Below, piece after piece: positions 27,138 to 34,991 of a stretch of DNA of 41,768 nt (positions are counted from its first letter, which is position 1; every line of letters starts with the position of its first letter). This stretch comes from Fundicoccus ignavus (GTDB lineage: Bacteria; Bacillota; Bacilli; Lactobacillales; Aerococcaceae): the NCBI RefSeq assembly GCF_009659375.1, contig NZ_WJQT01000021.1, positions 1 through 41,768 on the forward strand. The letters are read 5' to 3'. Made by a program: the position numbers and the translations under genes. The notes below the pieces were generated by a model that worked only from the letters and a program-made list of their open reading frames with translations, did no database searches and was not told the DNA's origin.

Positions 27138-28499
27138 TTAAATTAGTTTTTCTTCATGAATACTTTTCACTTCAGCCACAACTTGCCCATCAACAAATTG
27201 CACTTTCATTTCATCACCAATCGATAATTGGTCAATAGTCGTGACATGCTGTTGTTCATGTTCTATCAAAGCATAGCCTCGCGACATACTTTTTAACGGA
27301 CTATACGCATCCAATAAATGAGCTTGATGCTTTAAATTCTGTTGTTTCTGCTGCATTACTTGTTTGAATTGTTGTTTTAATTGATTATCTAAATTATTAA
27401 CAATTTGCTGCCAATGTTTTAGCTGCTGATTCGGATGCTGACTGTTCAGACGTTGCATCAAGTAATTTAAACGATAAGTTAATTGCTCAAAATAACGATG
27501 TTGTTGCGCTTCAAGACGTTGCACACTCAGGTCTAATTGTTGAATATATGCTTGATATAAACGTTCTGGTTGCTTTAATACATACGACTCATTTGAACGC
27601 TCAAACTGTTTGCGAGCGACAGTTAGCTTTTGCTTCATCGCATAGTTCATTCGTTGTTTCAGAATTACGATTCGTTCCAACAAATCCGTTAAAACCGGAA
27701 CAGCGATTTCTGCTGCTGCGGTGGGAGTAGCAGCGCGAATATCTGCTACTAAATCAGCTAAAGTTGTATCTGTTTCGTGACCGATTGAAGAAATAACGGG
27801 TAAACTACACGCAAGAATTGCTTGAGCTACCGCTTCTTCATTAAAGCACCATAAATCCTCAATCGATCCACCACCACGCGCTAAAATTACTGTATCAAAT
27901 TCTTCAGCAACGTTCTCTACTTTATTAAAAGCAGCCACAATCTCTGCAGTAGCTTCCTTACCTTGTACACGCGTTGGAAAAACGGTCACTTCCACAATTG
28001 GGAAACGACGTTGGATAGTCGTCAGAATATCTCGAATCACTGCCCCGGTAGGACTCGTAATAACCGCGATTTTCTTTGGAAATACTGGAATTGCTTTTTT
28101 AGGCAAATCAAACAAACCAGCTGCTTGAAACTTCTGCTTCAACTGTTCCAACGCTTGATACAGTGCTCCTACCCCATCAGGCTCCATCGAGTCAATGGTT
28201 AATTGATACTGTCCACTTGGTTCATAGAGCGTAATACGCCCCACAGCTAAAACTTTCATTCCTTCTTCGACTTTAAACGGCACTTTGTTAAAAGCGCCTT
28301 TATACATGACCGCATTGATTCGCGCCCGTTCATCTTTCAAACTGAAATATTGATGCCCATTGGGACGCGGACGAAAATTCGAAATTTCTCCAATTACCCA
28401 CACTCTTTGTAGGTATGGATCAACGTCAAATTTTCTTTTAAGATAACTCGTTAAAGCATGAACACTCAAATATTGCTGCTGAGTGGTTTGTTCTGACAT
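27138..28499 (-). CDS. xseA: Exodeoxyribonuclease VII large subunit
   Basis: Catalytic subunit of exonuclease VII, which degrades single-stranded DNA to oligonucleotides. N-terminal OB fold (VWVIGEISNFRPRPNGHQYFSLKDE), then the catalytic domain with VITSPTGAVIRDI, ARGGGSIEDLWCFNEE and SSIGHETDTTLAD (His-Glu-Thr-Asp motif), a Gln-rich coiled coil (about 285-400), and a C-terminal segment SPLKSMSRGYALI. At 453 aa it is typical. It begins directly after the folD stop. Confidence 0.96.
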   Translation of the reverse strand: MSEQTTQQQYLSVHALTSYLKRKFDVDPYLQRVWVIGEISNFRPRPNGHQYFSLKDERARINAVMYKGAFNKVPFKVEEGMKVLAVGRITLYEPSGQYQLTIDSMEPDGVGALYQALEQLKQKFQAAGLFDLPKKAIPVFPKKIAVITSPTGAVIRDILTTIQRRFPIVEVTVFPTRVQGKEATAEIVAAFNKVENVAEEFDTVILARGGGSIEDLWCFNEEAVAQAILACSLPVISSIGHETDTTLADLVADIRAATPTAAAEIAVPVLTDLLERIVILKQRMNYAMKQKLTVARKQFERSNESYVLKQPERLYQAYIQQLDLSVQRLEAQQHRYFEQLTYRLNYLMQRLNSQHPNQQLKHWQQIVNNLDNQLKQQFKQVMQQKQQNLKHQAHLLDAYSPLKSMSRGYALIEHEQQHVTTIDQLSIGDEMKVQFVDGQVVAEVKSIHEEKLI

Positions 28500-29378
28500 T
28501 TAATCACGTCCTAAATAGTCTTGTGGATCAAGATTGTTTTGTAAACAAGCACATAAAATAGTTTGTTCCATCAACATCGCCACCGTCATTGGCCCTACTC
28601 CACCAGGTACTGGTGTAATTGCACTGACTTTATCGAATACTTCATCATATTCAACGTCACCTGCTAATTTTCCACTTGGTAGACGATTGATACCAACATC
28701 AATGACAACTGCTCCGTCTTTCAAATGGTCTGCCGTGATAGTTCCTGCGCGTCCAACTGCAGAAATTAAAATATCTGCATTGCGAGTGTGTGCTTTCAAA
28801 TCAGCTGTTCTCGTATGACAAACGGTAACCGTCCCATTTAAATGTGTTAATAATAAAGATAATGGCAAGCCAACAATTTGACTACGTCCAACTATCGTAA
28901 TATTTTTACCTGAAGGATCGATATCATACGCAGCTAATAAATTAATAATACCTTTGGGAGTACATGCCACAACCGTCGCATCATTAGCCACCAGTTTACC
29001 CACATTATAAGGATGGAAACCATCTACATCTTTGCTAGGCAGGATTTCTTCTTTAACTTGCTTTTCACTTAAATGTTTCGGCAGTGGGAATTGTACAATC
29101 ATCCCTGAAACGTTATTATCTTCGTTCAGTTGGCGAATTTGCTCAGATAATTCAGCTTGCGTTGTGCTTTCTGGCAAAGTTAACCAATCAAAAGCCATTC
29201 CAATTTTCAAGGCAGTTTTCTGTTTCTGACCAACATATACTTTACTCGCTTCATCTTCCCCAACTGTTACAACGACCAGTTTTGGAACCACACTTACTTC
29301 CGCTAAACGAGAAACGACATTTGTGAAATCAGCAACCAATTTTTGTGAACGTAATTTACCATTAATTATTGTTGTCAT
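28500..29378 (-). CDS. folD: Methylenetetrahydrofolate dehydrogenase/methenyltetrahydrofolate cyclohydrolase
   Basis: Bifunctional enzyme interconverting methylene-, methenyl- and formyl-tetrahydrofolate. The YVGQKQK segment carries the conserved Tyr and Lys, followed by GMIVQFPLPKHL, KDVDGFHP, ACTPKGI, TIVGRSQIVGLP and PVPGGVGPMTVAML. I choose the ATG at 29376-29378 (292 aa), six bases after AGGAGG; the two upstream in-frame starts overlap or precede that site. It heads the nine-gene operon that runs to def and supplies the formyl donor chemistry that def later reverses on proteins. Confidence 0.96.
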   Translation of the reverse strand: MTTIINGKLRSQKLVADFTNVVSRLAEVSVVPKLVVVTVGEDEASKVYVGQKQKTALKIGMAFDWLTLPESTTQAELSEQIRQLNEDNNVSGMIVQFPLPKHLSEKQVKEEILPSKDVDGFHPYNVGKLVANDATVVACTPKGIINLLAAYDIDPSGKNITIVGRSQIVGLPLSLLLTHLNGTVTVCHTRTADLKAHTRNADILISAVGRAGTITADHLKDGAVVIDVGINRLPSGKLAGDVEYDEVFDKVSAITPVPGGVGPMTVAMLMEQTILCACLQNNLDPQDYLGRD

Positions 29379-29409
29379 GAACATCCTCCTAAGATACACG
29401 TTAGTACAT

Positions 29410-29418
29410 ATTTTATCA
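29410..29418 (-). promoter_or_regulatory. Promoter of the folD-def operon (extended -10)
   Basis: TGATAAAAT on the minus strand is a one-mismatch extended -10, 32 bases before the folD ATG. No convincing -35 is visible. Confidence 0.5.
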
Positions 29419-29487
29419 TAGATTTTATATTGAAACTATTGAACGCTGTCGACTTTCAACTTTACTTCGCTTACGTTCGTATAATAA

Positions 29488-29517
29488 CAAAAAGCCTAGT
29501 AATTTTAACTAGGCTTT
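29488..29517 (-). terminator. Terminator of the DUF1002 gene
   Basis: Minus strand: 10-bp perfect stem AAAGCCTAGT/ACTAGGCTTT (29508-29517 with 29491-29500) ending in T's, about 20 bases after the stop. It separates the DUF1002 gene from the folD operon. Confidence 0.9.
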
Positions 29518-29537
29518 CTGCATATATTACTAACTAA

Positions 29538-31313
29538 TTATTCTCCTGCCTCATCAGAATTCGCTGCTTCTTCAAGACTATCACTTGTTGTTTCAGTCTC
29601 TTCTGAAGACACATTCTCCGATGATGCTTCTTGTTCAGTTGTTTCTTCTATAACTTCTGTTTCTGACAATACTTCTGAAGTTTCTTCTTCCGTTACTTCT
29701 GCTGCTGGGGCAACATATCCTGGAATAGTAAAATCAGCCGGAATTTCAGCCGGTACATAACTATTCTCAACATCTACCCCATAAATCGCTGCAAAATTGA
29801 AGGTTGGCGCTAAAGCTATTGCTTCCCCTGTCACTTCATCATATTGAACAATACTATCATCCGCTAAATTAAATTCAACATCTGCCACTAAAGATGCGTG
29901 ACTAACCTCATCAAAACGAATAAAGAAATTAATGTATTCATTTGCTTGAGTTATTTCCGAATAGCTGTATACTTCTGGCGCTAAACCAGTAGCATTTGCG
30001 ATACGTTGAATGATTTCAGCTAATACAGGATTAGCACTTCTTAGGCTATCTACCGCATTCAACTGTTGTAACCACTGATCTTTTAGCGTTACATATTCAA
30101 TTCCAACAGATGCTGCGGCTGCTTCTCTTTCACTTTCAGTATTCGCTGCATATTGATACATTAAAGTTCTCATTTCATTTAACGCATCTAACTCAGTTGG
30201 CGTTAACTCTGGTACTAAAGCTTCGAAGATAAATGTATGCGCATATAATTGTTCGATTGAACCGCCAGCTTCAATAGTACTATAAAAATTATCGTAGAAA
30301 GCTTGAATTAAAGGATGATAAACCGTTGCATCACTAAAGTCATTTCTTTCAGCTGCTAATAAGTCCTCTACAGTTGTAGAGCCTTCTTGGCTCGCTAAAA
30401 TTTGAGACCAAGATTGCCCAGCAGTATTGGCTTGCGTATCTTGAAGTTGTTTTACTACATCTGCATCTTTGGCTTGATCAGTTTCTGCAAATGAAGCTGC
30501 CCATTCAGCTAGTTCAGCAAGTGTCTCAGGCGAAACATTAACTTCAGTATTATTTACTGTTGTAGAATTATCAATATTTGTGCTGTTGTCTATATTGTTA
30601 ATTGTATTAATGATTGTTTGTTCAACTAATGCAGTAATATCTGCCTCAGTTAAATTTGTTTCCTCATTTTCAGTTATTTCAATAATAATTTGTTGCTTAA
30701 TTTCAGATGCAATTTGATTCGCTTGTTCATCTGTCAATTCAGAATCTTCTTGCACTTGTTGAATAACTTGAATTTCCTTTTCAGCAACTTGAATAGATTG
30801 TTGATTTAATTGAACACCTGATTGTTCTAGTAAAGCATAAACACCCGCTAGAGCTCCCTCACCTGTAACTGGACTAACTGTCGCAATTTTAACCAGCACA
30901 TTTTTCGCCCCAGCTGTAATTGCCGCGTTTTGATAGGTAGCTGGTGTTACCACCGTAATATTCTGTGGTGTTACCACTTGCACTTGTACACCATAACCTT
31001 CTGGTTGTGATTGAATAAATGCACTCGAATAAACAATCGTATCAGCATTAGAGCCATCTTGTAAGAAGCGGTTGATAACTGTACCATCAACTAATACAGT
31101 ATTTGTAGGTGTCACGTCAGATGCACCTAATAATTGAATGGTTTGTTGTTGTTGTTCAGATGTCAATGAGCCACCTAATGATAATAATTGTTGAGACTCC
31201 ACTTCACTTATTGCTTGAACAAATGCACTAGTACCGTTGATTAAAGGACTAGATACTGGCGCTAATGTAATAGCTGCTAGCAGTGCTGCTCCAATTCTTA
31301 AGCTTTTTTTCAT
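29538..31313 (-). CDS. Secreted DUF1002 (YpuA-like) protein with long C-terminal extension
   Basis: About 591 residues. A signal peptide (KKSLRIG, a hydrophobic run, likely cut after AFVQA) is followed by a DUF1002 domain (about 35-230: LSLGGSLTSEQQQQTIQLLG, VQVVTPQNITVVTPATYQNAAITAGAKN, SPVTGEGALAGVYALLE). Then come an Asn/Asp/Thr-rich stretch (NIDNSTNIDNSTTVNNT), a predicted helical region of about 280 residues, and an acidic Glu/Ser/Thr tail. No LPXTG anchor or membrane anchor is seen, so it is probably released or held by charge. Bacillus YpuA is roughly half this length. Function unknown. Start at the ATG 31313, ten bases after AGGAG. Monocistronic. Confidence 0.88.
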   Translation of the reverse strand: MKKSLRIGAALLAAITLAPVSSPLINGTSAFVQAISEVESQQLLSLGGSLTSEQQQQTIQLLGASDVTPTNTVLVDGTVINRFLQDGSNADTIVYSSAFIQSQPEGYGVQVQVVTPQNITVVTPATYQNAAITAGAKNVLVKIATVSPVTGEGALAGVYALLEQSGVQLNQQSIQVAEKEIQVIQQVQEDSELTDEQANQIASEIKQQIIIEITENEETNLTEADITALVEQTIINTINNIDNSTNIDNSTTVNNTEVNVSPETLAELAEWAASFAETDQAKDADVVKQLQDTQANTAGQSWSQILASQEGSTTVEDLLAAERNDFSDATVYHPLIQAFYDNFYSTIEAGGSIEQLYAHTFIFEALVPELTPTELDALNEMRTLMYQYAANTESEREAAAASVGIEYVTLKDQWLQQLNAVDSLRSANPVLAEIIQRIANATGLAPEVYSYSEITQANEYINFFIRFDEVSHASLVADVEFNLADDSIVQYDEVTGEAIALAPTFNFAAIYGVDVENSYVPAEIPADFTIPGYVAPAAEVTEEETSEVLSETEVIEETTEQEASSENVSSEETETTSDSLEEAANSDEAGE

Positions 31314-31349
31314 ATTTTCCACACTCCTAAATTGTTTAGTATTACTAAT

Positions 31350-31377
31350 TTTATAAGAATCTGATTCCCTCAGACAA
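31350..31377 (-). promoter_or_regulatory. Promoter of the DUF1002 gene
   Basis: Minus strand: TTGTCT (31372-31377), 16-base spacer, TATAAA (31350-31355), lying about 40 bases before the start codon. Confidence 0.6.
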
Positions 31378-31484
31378 AATACTATAAAAATTTCGATTAA
31401 GAAATAAACTAATTATATATATATAGTTTAAATCCTTTCAAAAATGATAACAAGCAACTTTCTAATTATTCACAATTAAGCAAA

Positions 31485-31527
31485 CAAAAACCCAAAAAAA
31501 GAAGAAAAATCTTCACACTTTTTGGGT
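31485..31527 (-). terminator. Terminator of the asp23-nusB unit
   Basis: Minus strand: a long imperfect stem pairs ACCCAAAAAGTGTGAAGA with TCTTC and TTTTTTTGGGT, followed by further T's. It lies just after the nusB stop. Confidence 0.82.
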
Positions 31528-31535
31528 CCAAGGTA

Positions 31536-31976
31536 TTATGCTTGATTTTCGAGCACTTTAGCTAAAACGCCACTGATAAAGTTTCGTGATTTATCGTCAC
31601 TAAAAGCTTTACTTAATTCAATCGCTTCGTTTACAGCTACAGTATTGGGTACGCGTGCGTTATCAACGAAAAGAATTTCATAAAAGGCGATGCGTAAAAT
31701 AGTCAAATCGATTTTCGCAATCGTTGAGATTGTCCAATCTGTTAAGTATTGAGAAATCTGTTGATCAAGTGTAGCTTGTTGAGCCATTACTCCTTCAACT
31801 AATTCACGTAAATAAGCATCTACATTGCCTGCATATCCCTCTTCTGGATCATTGCCAGCAAATAATGCAAAGTCCAATGCATCCTCTGTTGTAATATCTT
31901 CTAATGGCGCAATTAACTGAAACACTGTTTGAACAGCTTTAATACGCACTTCATGTCTTGTTAACTTATTATTCAA
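31536..31976 (-). CDS. nusB: Transcription antitermination/termination protein NusB
   Basis: Small all-helical RNA-binding factor that, with NusE (ribosomal protein S10), supports antitermination on rRNA operons. NusB features are LTRHEVRIKAVQTVFQL at the N-terminus, WTISTIAKIDLTILRIAFYEILF, and VAVNEAIELSKAFSDDKSRNFISGVL. The start is uncertain. TTG at 31974-31976 gives the family-like N-terminus and has GGTGA five bases upstream; an ATG at 31988 lacks a ribosome site. Either overlaps the asp23 end, so the two are coupled. asp23-nusB order is conserved with Bacillus yqhY-nusB. Confidence 0.93.
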   Translation of the reverse strand: MNNKLTRHEVRIKAVQTVFQLIAPLEDITTEDALDFALFAGNDPEEGYAGNVDAYLRELVEGVMAQQATLDQQISQYLTDWTISTIAKIDLTILRIAFYEILFVDNARVPNTVAVNEAIELSKAFSDDKSRNFISGVLAKVLENQA

Positions 31977-32406
31977 AGGTTTCACCATCTTCAAATTCTT
32001 CATCAAGATGCAAATATTCTTGTTCTGAAGCTGGTTCTGTTTCAATTGACACAACATGAACGTTTACTTCTTGAACAACTAAATCTGTCATAAATAAAAT
32101 TTGTTCTTTCACTCTTTCTTGAACTTTGATGGCAACTTCTGGAACAGAAAACCCATATTGTAAACGAATTTCTGTATCAATCGCAATCGCATTTTCTTCA
32201 CGACGTACCTTAACACCAATACGGTCTCGACTACGCGTTACAAAACCACCAATTTCATTCTGAACACTCGCGTGTAATTTATATACGCCTTCTACTTCAC
32301 TTGCTGCTTTAGCTGCAATACTCTCTAAAACACCGGTCGTGATATTAATTTCTCCTAAATTTAAAGAAACATTTGATTCAAACGGCACATTTGTTTTCTT
32401 AGACAT
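31969..32406 (-). CDS. Asp23/Gls24 family envelope stress protein (YqhY-like)
   Basis: DUF322/Asp23-family protein of 145 residues. Typical segments are LGEINITTGVLESIAAKAASEVEGVYKL near the start, then IAIDTEIRLQYGFSVPEVAIKVQERVKEQI and VNVHVVSIE. In Bacillus the homologue YqhY sits in the accBC-yqhY-nusB cluster and has been linked to acetyl-CoA carboxylase control; here the acc genes lie 22 kb away. The C-terminus is acidic. ATG at 32406 follows AAAGGAGG by about eight bases. Confidence 0.92.
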   Translation of the reverse strand: MSKKTNVPFESNVSLNLGEINITTGVLESIAAKAASEVEGVYKLHASVQNEIGGFVTRSRDRIGVKVRREENAIAIDTEIRLQYGFSVPEVAIKVQERVKEQILFMTDLVVQEVNVHVVSIETEPASEQEYLHLDEEFEDGETFE

Positions 32407-32471
32407 ATTGTCGCCTCCTTTTCTATACAATTAAGTATCGTGTATATTTTAGCTGAAAATCACACAATTTA

Positions 32472-33533
32472 CTATAAGATTATTAAATGTTTTGGGCTAT
32501 TATTCGTACTTTCTACACCATCTTCTGTAACAATTAGGTCATTTTCAATACGAACGCCACCTAAGCCTGGAATATAGATACCTGGCTCATTAGTAATGAC
32601 CATTCCTGCTTTAACCGGTTCATCGTTTTTAACAGAAATTGCTGGTAGTTCATGAACATCTAATCCCAATCCGTGTCCAGTACTATGCCCGAAATACTCA
32701 CCGTACCCTTGTTCTGTAATATAATCACGTGCCAACGCATCAATTTCTTTACCAGTCATTCCTGCTTTTGCACTACTATTTACACGCTCATGTGCTTCTA
32801 AAACAATGTGATAAATCTTTTCTAATTCAGGATCAACTTTACCAACAGCAATCGTTCTAGTCATATCTGAACTATAGCCATTGTAGTAACAACCCCAGTC
32901 CAGTGTAATCATATCACCATCTTCAATCACTTTATTAGAAGCAACGCCATGTGGCATTGAAGAACGAACACCACTCGCAACGATCGTATCAAACGACATT
33001 GCTGAAGCACCTTTACTTTTTAGAAAGGCTTCCAACTCATTGGCAACTTCTAATTCAGTTACACCAGGTTTAATGAATTTCAGAATGTGATCAAATGATT
33101 GGTCTGTAATCTCACATGCAGCCTTAATTAATGCTAATTCTTCGGGCTCTTTAATTTCACGAATTTTTTCAACTAAACCTTGTGTTTCAACAATTTCAGC
33201 AGTAAATAATTCTTTAATTTGTAAATACGTCGCCACATTCATCTGATTTGCTTCAATTGCAATTTTAGTTACATTGTTTTCATTTAAAAGTTCATTCACT
33301 TCTGCCATAATCGGTTGCTTATGAATTCTAATATTAAAGCCCACTGCTTGCTCGGCAGCTTGTTCAGTATATCTAAAATCCGTCACAAAATATGACTCAG
33401 TTGCTGTAATGATAGCGACACCAGCACTACCAGTAAAGTTGGCTAAGTAGCGTAAGTTTTTAGACTCTGTCACTAATAAAGCATCAACATTCAGCTCTGT
33501 TAATTTATTTCTTACCTTATCAATTCTTGACAT
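32472..33533 (-). CDS. M24-family Xaa-Pro aminopeptidase/dipeptidase (YqhT-like)
   Basis: Pita-bread metallopeptidase that cleaves Xaa-Pro bonds at peptide N-termini. N-terminal creatinase-like domain (about 1-125), then the catalytic domain with the dinuclear metal ligands: two Asp in LDWGCYYNGYSSDMTRT, His in HSTGHGLGLDVHE, Glu in TNEPGIYI and the final Glu in VRIENDL. Length 353 aa is normal. Aminopeptidase P and prolidase activities cannot be told apart from the sequence. In Bacillus it is next to efp; here it is followed by asp23-nusB. Confidence 0.92.
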   Translation of the reverse strand: MSRIDKVRNKLTELNVDALLVTESKNLRYLANFTGSAGVAIITATESYFVTDFRYTEQAAEQAVGFNIRIHKQPIMAEVNELLNENNVTKIAIEANQMNVATYLQIKELFTAEIVETQGLVEKIREIKEPEELALIKAACEITDQSFDHILKFIKPGVTELEVANELEAFLKSKGASAMSFDTIVASGVRSSMPHGVASNKVIEDGDMITLDWGCYYNGYSSDMTRTIAVGKVDPELEKIYHIVLEAHERVNSSAKAGMTGKEIDALARDYITEQGYGEYFGHSTGHGLGLDVHELPAISVKNDEPVKAGMVITNEPGIYIPGLGGVRIENDLIVTEDGVESTNNSPKHLIIL

Positions 33534-33623
33534 AAAACATCCTTCTTTCTATTCATTCTTGAATAGTATACCAAAATTTATTGCATTTAAGAAACATTTC
33601 TGTTTAAACAAATGGTTGAACAG

Positions 33624-33666
33624 AAAAAAAGTGTCAACTATCAATGAATTGATAATCAACACTTAA
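33624..33666 (-). terminator. Terminator of kdgT
   Basis: Minus strand: AAGTGT plus GATTATCAA pair with TTGATAGT and GACACTT (single mismatches) around a TTCA loop, followed by seven T. It lies right after the kdgT stop. Confidence 0.9.
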
Positions 33667-33682
33667 TAATTAGCTGTTCACT

Positions 33683-34636
33683 CTAGAAATCATGAGTTTC
33701 TGAAATATCTAAATGATTATGAATGTCTAATTTTTTTGCTAAGAATGGTGTGATAATACTTGAAAGCACTACACCGAAAGCAATTTGAGCAGTAGCAGAA
33801 GCGACAAAAGGCTCAATTGCTGGGTTAGTCTGCGAAATGATAAAAGGCACTGATACTGACATACCTGCAATCGAACTAATCGCCAATGATGAAATACCAT
33901 CCGTTTTAACAAATTTCGTTTCCACCATTAATAAAATTGGAACCATTAAAACGTAAAACATTATCGTAATAATAACACCTTGTAGCCCAGACTGAACCGC
34001 TTCAATCAAGTTGATACTCGCTCCAAAGCTCCAACCCATGAAAGGTGTTAATACAGAAACACCTGGAGCTAGGAATTTCGCCATATTCTCATCTAAGTTA
34101 CCAACTAACATACCTAAAAGAATTGGAACTAGCGTAGAAATAATTGGCATCCAGTCGATAGCCGTTTCTTGAGATAAACCAAAGATTAGCATCGGATAAG
34201 CTGGTACACACAATAGTCCCACTAAACCAAATGCAGAAACATCATCTGGCGTTCCCATTTCATCTTCTAGAGCCAAATAAAGTGATGGGTTCGTACTACA
34301 AATTGAAGCGATAAAAGCAACCGTACTAATTCCCCAAATACCTGCTTGTCCAAATAACTGGATAAAAATAATACTTGCAATGACACAAATGATAGTTTTT
34401 GTTAGCAGTAAAACCCCTTGCTTTTTCAATACTTTCCCAATTCGATGAACATTCAGTCCTGCTCCAGAACAAAAACACGTTAACCCAATTACATAGTTCA
34501 AACCATCAGTTGTAAACATCGCTTGTGTCATTCCTCCGATTCTAAATAATTCCGGTGAAAATGTATAGAATATTGCACTTAATAACATCGGAACTAACAG
34601 TAGTCCTCCCGGGAATTTCCTCATAAAATTATACAT
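33683..34636 (-). CDS. kdgT: 2-keto-3-deoxygluconate permease
   Basis: Membrane transporter of the KdgT family, importing 2-keto-3-deoxygluconate (a pectin and uronate breakdown product) with protons. The 317-aa protein has about ten hydrophobic segments. It starts MRKFPGGLLLVPMLLSAIFYTF, with GLTCFCSGAGLNV, CSTNPSLYLALEDEMGTPDD and SVLTPFMGWSFGASINL, all typical of the family. No kdgK, kdgA or uronate genes are adjacent, so the substrate assignment rests on the family alone. GAAGG precedes the ATG. Confidence 0.9.
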   Translation of the reverse strand: MYNFMRKFPGGLLLVPMLLSAIFYTFSPELFRIGGMTQAMFTTDGLNYVIGLTCFCSGAGLNVHRIGKVLKKQGVLLLTKTIICVIASIIFIQLFGQAGIWGISTVAFIASICSTNPSLYLALEDEMGTPDDVSAFGLVGLLCVPAYPMLIFGLSQETAIDWMPIISTLVPILLGMLVGNLDENMAKFLAPGVSVLTPFMGWSFGASINLIEAVQSGLQGVIITIMFYVLMVPILLMVETKFVKTDGISSLAISSIAGMSVSVPFIISQTNPAIEPFVASATAQIAFGVVLSSIITPFLAKKLDIHNHLDISETHDF

Positions 34637-34666
34637 ATAATGCCTTCTTTCTTTTAATCCTTTACT

Positions 34667-34694
34667 ATATTAACAACATTTCGAATAAAAACAA
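34667..34694 (-). promoter_or_regulatory. kdgT promoter
   Basis: Minus strand: TTGTTT (34689-34694), 16-base spacer, TAATAT (34667-34672), 30 bases before the start codon. Confidence 0.5.
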
Positions 34695-34702
34695 GTGTTT
34701 TT

Positions 34703-34716
34703 TTGTGAAAGCACAA
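34703..34716. promoter_or_regulatory. Candidate operator upstream of kdgT
   Basis: TTGTG-AAAG-CACAA is a palindrome nine bases upstream of the kdgT -35. The half-sites recall Rex, but the spacing is too short for a Rex box. A perfect A/T palindrome CAAAAAAATATTTTTTTG follows at 34723-34740. The binding protein is unknown. Confidence 0.3.
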
Positions 34717-34796
34717 ACAATTCAAAAAAATATTTTTTTGTTTGAAATCACTAAATATAATTAAAGGCATTTTATAATTTTCACATAAATATAAAT

Positions 34797-34841
34797 AAAA
34801 CTACCTTTCAAATTTTTGCAATTTAAACGGTAGTTTTTATG
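34797..34841 (-). terminator. Terminator of the comG operon, bidirectional in form
   Basis: AAAACTACC (34797-34805) pairs with GGTAGTTTT (34829-34837), with further short pairing inside the loop and T-rich flanks on both strands. It is the first good terminator after comGG, about 155 bases past the stop, so the comG message would include the TTTG-type array. Confidence 0.75.
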
Positions 34842-34886
34842 TTTATGACTATTGAGTTTATTATTAAAATCTATGGAGTATATATA

Positions 34887-34964
34887 TTTGTTTGTTTGTT
34901 GTTTGTTTGTTGTTTGTTTGTTTGTTGTTTGTTTGTTTGTTGTTTGTTTGTTGTTTGTTTGTTG
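34887..34964. repeat. Composite TTTG/TTG tandem array, 78 nt
   Basis: The plus strand reads as six blocks: (TTTG)3-TTG, (TTTG)2-TTG, (TTTG)3-TTG, (TTTG)3-TTG, (TTTG)2-TTG, (TTTG)2-TTG, i.e. block lengths 15, 11, 15, 15, 11, 11. On the minus strand (comG sense) this is a G-free CAAA/CAA tract starting about 27 bases after the comGG stop. There is no ORF with a ribosome site across it. Together with the kdgT promoter and comG terminator, it accounts for most of the 355-base gene-free gap 34637-34991. Confidence 0.95.
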
Positions 34965-34991
34965 ATTCGTATTTATATGTGCTTGTATTTT

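Noticed and set aside
31400..31430. TATATATATATA stretch as an array or origin-like element
   Set aside because: Too short, no DnaA boxes or iterons nearby; ordinary AT-rich intergenic DNA.
34703..34716. Rex box before kdgT
   Set aside because: The half-sites TTGTG and CACAA are only four bases apart, shorter than the Rex site requires.
34723..34740. Perfect 18-nt A/T palindrome as a specific operator
   Set aside because: It consists only of an A run joined to a T run; in such AT-rich DNA this is weak evidence by itself.
34887..34964. Possible CRISPR array
   Set aside because: Units of 11 and 15 nt follow each other directly, with no spacers and no cas genes nearby.
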